DNA from: Frankineae bacterium MT45
Lineage (GTDB): Bacteria > Actinomycetota > Actinomycetes > Mycobacteriales > Jatrophihabitantaceae
Reading direction: 5' to 3'
Length of the DNA: 64,000 nt
Assembly: GCA_900100325.1 (NCBI GenBank)
Contig: LT629697.1
Span: forward strand, 868,001 to 932,000
Shown: in pieces, positions 26,977 to 32,974 of the stretch
Position numbering within the stretch: position 1 is the stretch's first letter
Layout: the number at the start of each line of letters is the position of its first letter
Position numbers and translations under genes: made by a program
Notes under the pieces: model-generated
Told to the model about the DNA's origin: nothing
Databases searched by the model: none
The model's input: only the letters and a program-made list of their open reading frames with translations

Positions 26977-27060
26977 ATGGGCCCTCTGAGCATCCTGCTC
27001 ACATCACGCCGCGCGGTCGACCTGTGCCGCACGGGCAGCTGCCTGTGTCGCGTCAACTGA
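26977..27060 (+). CDS. Cys-rich leader peptide of the sulfurtransferase operon
   Basis: A 27-residue frame ending RRAVDLCRTGSCLCRVN, with three cysteines in its last 11 residues. The LTSRRAVDLCR core resembles the mycobacterial Cys-rich leader peptides (Ms4527A/Ms5788A type) described as leaderless cysteine-responsive attenuators upstream of sulfur genes. A TACCCT element seven bases upstream supports leaderless transcription. The sulfurtransferase starts 155 bases later, with hairpins between. Scarce Cys-tRNA would stall ribosomes at the Cys codons and change leader folding; this mechanism is inferred from the relatives. Confidence 0.82.
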   Translation: MGPLSILLTSRRAVDLCRTGSCLCRVN

Positions 27061-27065
27061 CGCGA

Positions 27066-27137
27066 TTGCCCGAGCCTCTCCGCTCGTAGACGATCCACCG
27101 CAGCGGTCTGCTCGTCGCCCAGACCGCATCCGGGCAA
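27066..27137 (+). promoter_or_regulatory. Attenuator-like leader with alternative pairings
   Basis: CGAGC (27071-27075) can pair with GCTCG (27082-27086); GCGGTCTG (27103-27110) pairs with CAGACCGC (27120-27127); TTGCCCG (27066-27072) can pair at long range with CGGGCAA (27131-27137). The first and third share bases 27071-27072 and exclude each other. The element lies directly after the Cys-rich peptide stop. Confidence 0.5.
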
Positions 27138-27214
27138 GCCAGCGCGCAAGCCCATCAGACGCAAACCAACACCAAATCTCAAGCCTGAGAACCACCACGA
27201 ACTAGGAGAAACGC

Positions 27215-28048
27215 ATGAGCCGCGCAGACGCGCTCGTCTCGGCCGACTGGGCCGAAGAGAACCTGAACACCCCAGGGGTCGTCCTCGTCGAGGTCGACGA
27301 AGACACCTCGGCCTACGACGGCGGGCACATCCCCGGCGCCGTGAAGCTCGACTGGAAGACCGATCTGCAGGATCAGGTCCGCCGCGACTTCGTCAGCAAG
27401 GAGCAGTTCGAGGCGCTGCTCTCGGCCAAGGGCATCGGCAACGACGACACCGTCGTGCTCTACGGCGGCAACAACAACTGGTTCGCGGCCTACGCCTACT
27501 GGTACTTCAAGCTCTACGGCCACAGCGACGTGAAGCTCCTCGACGGCGGCCGCAAGAAGTGGGAGCTCGACGGGCGCGAGCTCAGCAAGGACGAGGTGAC
27601 CCGCCCGAGCACCGACTACAAGGCTCAGGAGCAGGACCTCTCCATCCGCGCCTTCCGTGACGAGGCCGTCGCCGCGATCGGCGTCAAGAACCTCATCGAC
27701 GTCCGCTCGCCCGACGAGTTCTCCGGCAAGCTGCTGGCCCCGGCGCACTTGCCGCAGGAGCAGTCGCAGCGTGGCGGTCACATCCCGACCGCGCTGAACG
27801 TCCCGTGGAGCAAGACGGCCAACGAGGACGGCACCTTCAAGACCGACGAGCAGATCAAGGCGATCTACGCCGAGGTCGGCCTGGACGACTCGAAGGAGAC
27901 CATCGCCTACTGCCGCATCGGTGAGCGCTCCAGCCACAGCTGGTTCGCCCTCCACGAGCTGCTCGGCCACGAGAACGTCAAGAACTACGACGGATCCTGG
28001 ACCGAGTACGGCTCGCTCGTCGGCGTCCCGATCGAGCTGGGGGCCTGA
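27215..28048 (+). CDS. Thiosulfate sulfurtransferase (two-domain rhodanese)
   Basis: A 277-residue protein of two rhodanese domains. The C-terminal one holds the catalytic cysteine, Cys233, in the loop YCRIGERSS typical of thiosulfate sulfurtransferases. The N-terminal domain (LVEVDEDTSAYDGGHIPGA) is inactive. It moves sulfane sulfur from thiosulfate to a thiol acceptor in the cytoplasm. It equals mycobacterial CysA2/CysA3. GGAGAAA precedes the ATG. It shares an operon with sseC one base downstream and is probably controlled by the Cys-rich leader. Confidence 0.92.
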   Translation: MSRADALVSADWAEENLNTPGVVLVEVDEDTSAYDGGHIPGAVKLDWKTDLQDQVRRDFVSKEQFEALLSAKGIGNDDTVVLYGGNNNWFAAYAYWYFKLYGHSDVKLLDGGRKKWELDGRELSKDEVTRPSTDYKAQEQDLSIRAFRDEAVAAIGVKNLIDVRSPDEFSGKLLAPAHLPQEQSQRGGHIPTALNVPWSKTANEDGTFKTDEQIKAIYAEVGLDDSKETIAYCRIGERSSHSWFALHELLGHENVKNYDGSWTEYGSLVGVPIELGA

Positions 28049-28049
28049 C

Positions 28050-28349
28050 ATGTGTGGAGCTCCTCCGCAGACACCGTCGCTGCCGGCGCATGTTGACCTG
28101 AGCAAGGAGACGGTCATCTACGGCACCGTCTCCAAGGACGACGCCCCGATCGCCGGGGCCTACGTCCGATTGCTGGACAGCACCGGCGAGTTCACGGCCG
28201 AGGTCGTCACCAGCGCCACCGGCGACTTCCGCTTCTTCGCCGCGCCCGGCCAGTGGACCCTCTCGGTGCTGCACCGTGACGGTTCGGTTCGCCAGGACGT
28301 CGACGCCACCGAGCCCGGGCTCGTCCCGGCGGTGCTCGTCCTCTCGTAG
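28050..28349 (+). CDS. sseC: SseC-like DUF1416 protein
   Basis: A 99-residue protein beginning MCGAPPQ, with a transthyretin/CNA-B-like beta sandwich (ETVIYGTVSKDDAPIAGAYV, then GDFRFFAAPGQWTLSVLHRDG). This DUF1416 family regularly follows the sulfurtransferase gene in actinobacteria (SseC1/SseC2) and is assigned to sulfur metabolism without a proven reaction. Only one base separates it from the sulfurtransferase stop. A strong hairpin ends the operon. Confidence 0.87.
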   Translation: MCGAPPQTPSLPAHVDLSKETVIYGTVSKDDAPIAGAYVRLLDSTGEFTAEVVTSATGDFRFFAAPGQWTLSVLHRDGSVRQDVDATEPGLVPAVLVLS

Positions 28350-28367
28350 TCACACACGCGCCACCCG

Positions 28368-28413
28368 AAGGGGTGCTGTGCTGATCACCTCTTGATCAGC
28401 CCAGCACCCCTTT
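28368..28413 (+). terminator. Intrinsic-type terminator after sseC
   Basis: AAGGGGTGCTG (28368-28378) pairs with CAGCACCCCTT (28402-28412), and CTGATCA (28381-28387) with TGATCAG (28393-28399), around CCTCT and one 2-by-2 internal mismatch. TTTGCTTT follows. It closes the sulfurtransferase-sseC operon. Confidence 0.8.
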
Positions 28414-28431
28414 GCTTTAGGGTGACTCACT

Positions 28432-28530
28432 ATGGAAACCACGTACCTCGTCCTGCTCATCGTTGCCTTCTTGGCGATCGGCGCGATGTCGCTCTACATC
28501 CTCTTCAAGCTCTTCGCGGGCCAGCGCTAG
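28432..28530 (+). CDS. 32-residue single-span membrane peptide
   Basis: METTYLVLLIVAFLAIGAM begins an almost wholly hydrophobic 32-residue protein that ends with a basic FKLFAGQR. One membrane helix with cytoplasmic positive end is predicted. It starts 19 bases after the sseC terminator and stops three bases before the nitrobindin-like gene, so it likely heads that operon. Function unknown; the frame is missed by length cutoffs. The hydrophobic pattern and tight spacing support it as real. Confidence 0.65.
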   Translation: METTYLVLLIVAFLAIGAMSLYILFKLFAGQR

Positions 28531-28533
28531 TCG

Positions 28534-29103
28534 ATGAGCGAGGCGGACTCGCCGGATTCGGTGACGAACCCGACGCCCGACACCACCGACCTGCGCACCG
28601 GTGAGCCGCTGAACGACCGGTTGCTGGCCGTGCTGCCGCTGGTCGGACGCTGGCGCGGGGCGGGCCACGGGGTGGTGCCGTCGACCGGGGTCGAGTTCCA
28701 GTACGGGCAGGAGGTCACCTTCGCCCACGACGGCCGCCCGTTCCTGGTCTACCAATCCCGCAGTTGGCTGCAGGACATCAACAACGAGGTGATCCGGCAG
28801 GCCCAGCGCGAAACCGGCTTCTGGCGCTGTGGCCCGGGCGAGGACGACATCGAGGCGCTCATCACCACCATCGTCGGGGTGAGCCTGCTCCACACCGGCC
28901 GGGCCGGCGACCTGCACTGGGAGCTGGAGTCAGTCAGCTCGCAGAGCACACCGACCGCTGAGCGCGTCGGCGGCGAGCGGCGCTTCTACGCCCTCCGCGG
29001 CGAGGACCTCTTCTATGCCACCGAACTCGCCCCCATCGACCCGGCCACCGGCCTTCCCGGGGAGTTCTCGCCGCACCTCAACGCGTCACTTCAGCGCATC
29101 TGA
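28534..29103 (+). CDS. Nitrobindin-like FABP-family protein (DUF1794)
   Basis: A 189-residue protein with about 30 disordered N-terminal residues, then a ten-stranded beta-barrel: LVGRWRGAGHGVVP at the first strand, FQYGQEVTFAHDGRPFLVYQ next, and a C-terminal FYATELAPIDPATGLPGEF-like end. It matches the Rv0813c/THAP4 nitrobindin group, which binds heme and may sense or detoxify NO-type species. The proximal heme histidine near the C-terminus is plausible (SPHLNASLQRI). It lies four bases before the TMEM175 gene. Confidence 0.82.
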   Translation: MSEADSPDSVTNPTPDTTDLRTGEPLNDRLLAVLPLVGRWRGAGHGVVPSTGVEFQYGQEVTFAHDGRPFLVYQSRSWLQDINNEVIRQAQRETGFWRCGPGEDDIEALITTIVGVSLLHTGRAGDLHWELESVSSQSTPTAERVGGERRFYALRGEDLFYATELAPIDPATGLPGEFSPHLNASLQRI

Positions 29104-29107
29104 TCGC

Positions 29108-29824
29108 ATGACGATCTTCTCGCCCAACCAGCCGAACGATCCGCCTCGTCGCAAGCCGGCTGGTGCGGGCGGCGATGAGCCGCGCGAGCGGCTGCCGTCG
29201 GAGGAGCGGGCCGCCGATCGTCTCATCTTCTTCTCCGACGCCGTAGTCGCCATCGCGATGACGCTGCTGGCCCTCGAACTCCCGGTGCCAACCGGTGACA
29301 CCGCCCAGCAGCTGTGGAAGTCGATCCACTCCTACGAAGACCATTACCTGGCCTTCCTCATCAGCTTCACCGTCATCGCGGCGACCTGGGGGCGCCACCA
29401 CTACGTCTTCCGCTACGTCGAGCGCACGGACGAGCGGCTGCGGGCATTGAACATGACGTGGTTGCTGATGATGGTGCTGAACCCGTTTGCCACCAAGTTG
29501 CTCACCTTCGAGGGGCACGACAGCCTCGGCGCGCACGCCATCCGCTTCGGCTTCTACGCCGCGCTGCAGGTGGTGGCCAGCTCGATCTTCCTGATCATGG
29601 TGCACCACGTGGTCTCCTCCGGGCTCAGTTCCGATGACACCCCGGCCGAGCTCTTCTCGACTCAGTGCTGGGGGTTGGCCGGGGTGCTGATCGCATTCGG
29701 CCTCTCCATCCCGCTCTTCCTGGTCTTGCGGGATGCCTGGCTGGTCTGGATCGTCGTCCCGATAGGGCTGGGTCAGATCCGTGGCGTCCGCCGCCGACGG
29801 GGTCTGCGCACCGGTCGGGCGTGA
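29108..29824 (+). CDS. TMEM175-family potassium channel (DUF1211)
   Basis: A 238-residue membrane protein. The signature RLIFFSDAVVAIAMTLLALE (about residue 42) contains the FSD motif that lines the pore in TMEM175 proteins. About six helices follow. Bacterial TMEM175 channels conduct potassium as tetramers. ATG 29108 is chosen; the open frame begins at 29015 within the upstream gene. A His-rich WGRHHYVFRYVERTD loop lies between helices 2 and 3. Regulation not seen. Confidence 0.85.
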   Translation: MTIFSPNQPNDPPRRKPAGAGGDEPRERLPSEERAADRLIFFSDAVVAIAMTLLALELPVPTGDTAQQLWKSIHSYEDHYLAFLISFTVIAATWGRHHYVFRYVERTDERLRALNMTWLLMMVLNPFATKLLTFEGHDSLGAHAIRFGFYAALQVVASSIFLIMVHHVVSSGLSSDDTPAELFSTQCWGLAGVLIAFGLSIPLFLVLRDAWLVWIVVPIGLGQIRGVRRRRGLRTGRA

Positions 29825-29831
29825 TCGGGGC

Positions 29832-29873
29832 CGGTTGGTTTTCCGGTTGATCGGTTGGTTGGTCGGTTGGTTG
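29832..29873 (+). repeat. GGTT-rich low-complexity tract
   Basis: Repeated GGTT/GGTC words (at least seven GG steps in 42 bases) lie between the TMEM175 gene and the next start. The tract could form a two-layer G-quadruplex or slip during replication. Confidence 0.5.
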
Positions 29874-29896
29874 ACACCGAGCGCGAGAATGAGGGC

Positions 29897-30301
29897 ATGA
29901 CGGATTACAACGCCTCGATCATCTCGGAGTTTCGCGCGAATGGTGGACGGGTCGGCGGCAACTTCGAGGGTGCGCCGCTGCTCATCCTCCACAGCATCGG
30001 TGCCCGCTCCGGCGAGACCCGGCTCAACCCGATGATGTACCTCCCCGAGGGCGAGAAGTTCTACGTCTTCGCCTCCAAGGCCGGGGCCGACACCAACCCT
30101 GACTGGTACCACAACTTGAAGGCCCATCCGGAGGTCGAGGTCGAGGTCGGCACCGACACGCTGGAGGTCACCGCCGCGGAGGTGACGGGCACCGACCGGG
30201 ACCAGATCTACGCCCGCCAGGCCAAGCTCTACCCGGGCTTCGCCGAGTACGAGGCGAAGACGAGCCGGGTCATCCCGGTCATGGAACTGACCCGCCGCTG
30301 A
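29897..30301 (+). CDS. Nitroreductase/deazaflavin-dependent oxidoreductase (Ddn-like)
   Basis: A 134-residue split-barrel protein. NFEGAPLLILHSIGARSGETR and NPDWYHNLKAHPEVEVEVG are hallmark segments of the Ddn family, which reduce substrates such as quinones with cofactor F420. ATG 29897 gives the family's usual length; the frame is open from 29855. The F420 link is known for the family and not proven here. It stands between the TMEM175 and fur genes on the same strand, with a short gap on each side. Confidence 0.88.
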   Translation: MTDYNASIISEFRANGGRVGGNFEGAPLLILHSIGARSGETRLNPMMYLPEGEKFYVFASKAGADTNPDWYHNLKAHPEVEVEVGTDTLEVTAAEVTGTDRDQIYARQAKLYPGFAEYEAKTSRVIPVMELTRR

Positions 30302-30339
30302 CCCGCACCGATCTGGCGGCTGGGTGGGAGAATTGCCCG

Positions 30340-30852
30340 GTGACCGCCGATACCCACCCGCACGAGCACGCGCGCCCTGGGGCCGACGACGAGTTGAGCC
30401 GTCGGCTGCGGGCCCGTGGGCTGCGGATGACTGAGCAGCGCGCACAGGTGCTGGAGACAGTCCGGCGGCTTGAGCACGCCACCCCCGACCAGCTCAGCGA
30501 GACCCTCCCCGACGTCGATCTGGCGACGGTCTACCGCACCCTGGAGTTGCTGGAGGAGATCGGCCTGGTGCGTCACACGCACCTCGGTCACGGCCCGGCC
30601 TCCTACCGCCCGGCCGACGACGACCACATCCACGTCGTCTGCCACAGCTGCGGGGCGGTCCTGGACGCTCCGGCCGATCTCGTCGACGCGCTCGCCCAGC
30701 GGCTCGAGGTCGAGCAGGGGTTCCAGCTCGACCGCGCCCACTTCACCGTCTTCGGGCGGTGCCGCAGTTGCAGTGAGTCACCGGCGGTTGCCTCGGCTCA
30801 CACGACTGCGTCCCACGGGAACAAACACAGCCACGACGAGGATTCACACTAG
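30340..30852 (+). CDS. Fur-family metalloregulator
   Basis: A 170-residue Fur protein: winged helix (RRLRARGLRMTEQRAQVLET, then TVYRTLELLEEIGLV), a metal site DDDHIHVVCHSCG and a second pair CRSC forming the structural zinc site. The C-terminal 25 residues are His-rich (HTTASHGNKHSHDEDSH), as in some Zur proteins, so zinc sensing is the best guess over iron. Start GTG 30340. It is immediately followed by ygfZ with no gap. Confidence 0.88.
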   Translation: MTADTHPHEHARPGADDELSRRLRARGLRMTEQRAQVLETVRRLEHATPDQLSETLPDVDLATVYRTLELLEEIGLVRHTHLGHGPASYRPADDDHIHVVCHSCGAVLDAPADLVDALAQRLEVEQGFQLDRAHFTVFGRCRSCSESPAVASAHTTASHGNKHSHDEDSH

Positions 30853-31980
30853 GTGAGCACAATCTCCGATCTCCCGGCCAGCCCTGCCGTCTCTGCCGCG
30901 TCGAGCCCAGCCGGTCCTGCCGTCGACAGCCCCGGCGTCGATGCGGGCATTCCCTGGCACTTCGGCGAGCCGCTGAAAGAGCAGCGCGCGCTGGCTGAAG
31001 GCGCGGCCGTCATAGACCGCTCGAATCGCGGGGTCCTGGTCGTCCCCGGATCGGATCGCCTCGGCTGGCTGCATTCGATCTGCTCGCAGCACGTCTCCCA
31101 GCTCCGCGACGGCGAGTCGACCGAGACGCTCATCCTCTCCCCGAACGGCCACGTCGAACAGCACTGGCAGGTCACCGAACTCGGCGAGCAGCTCTGGCTG
31201 GATGTGGAGCCCGGCAGCAACGGCGAGGCGCTGGCCTATCTGGAGAAGATGCGCTTCATGAAGCGCGTCGAGCCGGCCGATCTCTCCGATTCCTACGGTG
31301 TTTTGACGCTCATCGGACCCGACGCGGCGACCGTACTCGTCGGCTCCGGCCTGCCGCTCCCGGTCTCGGTGGCAACGTCGCCGGTCGTGCCGGCCGACTC
31401 CAAGACCGCGCCCAGCGCGAAGATGAACCCGGTGCCCGAGGCGGTCGCCCCGACCACGGACGCCCGGCCGCTCCCCGACGGTGGATTTATCCGCCAGGTG
31501 GCCGACGGACACTACGACCTCATCGTCCCGCTGGCCCAACTCACCGCCACTCTTGACGCGTTGAAGGCAGCGGGGGCGGAGCAGGCGGGTAGCTGGGCCC
31601 TCGAGGCCTGGCGGGTGGAGCGGCTGCGTCCACGGCTCGGCTTCGACACCGATCACCGCACGCTGGCCCACGAAGTGGGGTGGATTGGCTCCGCGGTGCA
31701 CCTGGACAAGGGCTGCTACCGCGGGCAGGAGACGGTGGCTCGCGTGCAGAACCTCGGACGTCCACCGCGCCGTCTGGTGCTGCTGCATCTCTCCGGCGAG
31801 TCCGACAACCTCCCGGCGCCCGGAACTCCGGTTGAGTCGGCCGGGCGCAGCGTCGGCTTCCTCGGTACCAGCGTCCAGCACTATGAACTCGGCCCGATCG
31901 CGTTGGCCGTCATCAAGCGTTCGATCCCGGACGAGGCAGAGCTGAGCGTCGGCGGGTTCGCCGCCGCCATCGATCACTGA
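30853..31980 (+). CDS. ygfZ: Folate-binding protein YgfZ
   Basis: A 375-residue protein of the GcvT-like fold. The YgfZ signature LDKGCYRGQETVARVQN, with its conserved cysteine, is near residue 285. YgfZ binds tetrahydrofolate and helps maintain Fe-S enzymes. An insertion of about 40 Pro/Ala/Thr-rich residues (around 180-210) is not typical. GTG 30853 begins directly after the fur stop, showing translational coupling; a Fur-type regulator next to an Fe-S factor is sensible. Corresponds to Rv0811c. Confidence 0.88.
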   Translation: MSTISDLPASPAVSAASSPAGPAVDSPGVDAGIPWHFGEPLKEQRALAEGAAVIDRSNRGVLVVPGSDRLGWLHSICSQHVSQLRDGESTETLILSPNGHVEQHWQVTELGEQLWLDVEPGSNGEALAYLEKMRFMKRVEPADLSDSYGVLTLIGPDAATVLVGSGLPLPVSVATSPVVPADSKTAPSAKMNPVPEAVAPTTDARPLPDGGFIRQVADGHYDLIVPLAQLTATLDALKAAGAEQAGSWALEAWRVERLRPRLGFDTDHRTLAHEVGWIGSAVHLDKGCYRGQETVARVQNLGRPPRRLVLLHLSGESDNLPAPGTPVESAGRSVGFLGTSVQHYELGPIALAVIKRSIPDEAELSVGGFAAAIDH

Positions 31981-32103
31981 CCTAGCTGCGCCGACCGCCC
32001 GGCTGCCTGCCCGCTGCTTGCTCGCCGCGAAGGTCCTGCGTATCGGGGGCTAGGGCGCTCAGGATGCAGGATCTTCTCGACGGGGATGGAGTAGATGTCG
32101 GTC

Positions 32104-32478
32104 TCAGCCGACGAGCCAGCCCAGTTGAGCGGCTCCGATGCCCAGTAGCAGGCTGAGGGCGAGATAGGCCAGCATCACGATAGGCCGGCGGTGCCGTTCC
32201 AGTTGCACCGACTCCACCGCGAAGGTCGAGAAGGTGGTGAGCCCACCGCAGAGGCCGGTTCCGAGCAGCGCGACGACCCGGCCGCCCCAGTGGGCGTCAA
32301 GCGCGCCGGCGGTGATCACTCCCAGAATGAAGCAGCCGATGACATTCACCAGCAGCGTCCCGTATGGGAAGAGGTCCCCCGGACGAGCTCGGTCGCGCCA
32401 GCCGGTGACGGAGCGATCGGCCAGGTAGCGCAGCACCGCGCCGCCGGCGCCGCCGAAGAAGACCAGGGCGACGATCAC
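32104..32478 (-). CDS. crcB: Fluoride channel CrcB/Fluc, second subunit
   Basis: A 124-residue membrane protein with four helices. GGAGGAVLRYLAD at the N-terminus, TLLVNVIGCFILG and GLCGGLTTFSTFAVE are standard Fluc motifs, including the phenylalanine-box TFSTF. It exports fluoride passively. GTG 32478 overlaps the upstream crcB stop by four bases; the longer open frame to 32565 is ignored. Two unequal genes in tandem suggest a heterodimeric channel. Confidence 0.9.
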   Translation of the reverse strand: MIVALVFFGGAGGAVLRYLADRSVTGWRDRARPGDLFPYGTLLVNVIGCFILGVITAGALDAHWGGRVVALLGTGLCGGLTTFSTFAVESVQLERHRRPIVMLAYLALSLLLGIGAAQLGWLVG

Positions 32479-32906
32479 GGCAGGTCTGGGTCGACGTCGT
32501 CCTGGATGGAGCCGCCCGCGCCCGCGGCCACCAGGCGCCCGGCGAAGCAGAGCCGCATCGTCCACATGCCGAGGTAAGCGCAGCCGATGCCCCCGATGAC
32601 ACTGAGCGCTGCGTACCCGACGCCGGTGGCCAGCGGCAGGCCCCGGGTCTGCACGGCGAAGGTGGAGAACGTGGTGAATCCGCCGAGTACCCCGGTGCCG
32701 AGAGCCGGGCGGAGCAGTGGGTGCACCCGCCAGAGCTCAGTGACGGCGACGACCAGCGCGCCCAGCAGCAGCGAGCCGACGAGATTGGTCAGCAGGGTGG
32801 CCAGCGGGATCGCCCCCGGCGCCGAGTGCAGGTTCTCGGCCAGCGCGTAACGCGCCAGGCTCCCCAGCCCCCCGCCGACGGCGACAACGGCGATCGCCCC
32901 CGGCAC
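32475..32906 (-). CDS. crcB: Fluoride channel CrcB/Fluc, first subunit
   Basis: A 143-residue Fluc protein: GGGLGSLARYALAE, TLLTNLVGSLLLG and GVLGGFTTFSTFAVQ motifs, four helices and a hydrophilic C-terminal tail of about 25 residues (AGRLVAAGAGGSIQDD). It pairs with the partner gene directly downstream (overlapping GTGA). The start GTG 32906 lacks a Shine-Dalgarno sequence and lies in the loop of a 9-bp hairpin, so translation may be structure-controlled. No fluoride riboswitch consensus was recognised upstream. Confidence 0.88.
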   Translation of the reverse strand: MPGAIAVVAVGGGLGSLARYALAENLHSAPGAIPLATLLTNLVGSLLLGALVVAVTELWRVHPLLRPALGTGVLGGFTTFSTFAVQTRGLPLATGVGYAALSVIGGIGCAYLGMWTMRLCFAGRLVAAGAGGSIQDDVDPDLP

Positions 32907-32925
32907 GCTGGGTGCTGGGGGCGAT
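32893..32925 (-). promoter_or_regulatory. Hairpin enclosing the crcB start codon
   Basis: ATCGCCCCC (32893-32901) and GGGGGCGAT (32917-32925) pair over nine bases around a 15-base loop that contains the start codon (32904-32906). It could limit ribosome access. Confidence 0.45.
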
Positions 32926-32974
32926 GCCGTCGTTACCTGTGGCGCGCCGATCTGTTGAGCCTAACCGGGCCGAA

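Noticed and set aside
32907-32974. Fluoride riboswitch upstream of the crcB genes
   Set aside because: The conserved pseudoknot core sequence could not be recognised; only the start-codon hairpin is supported.
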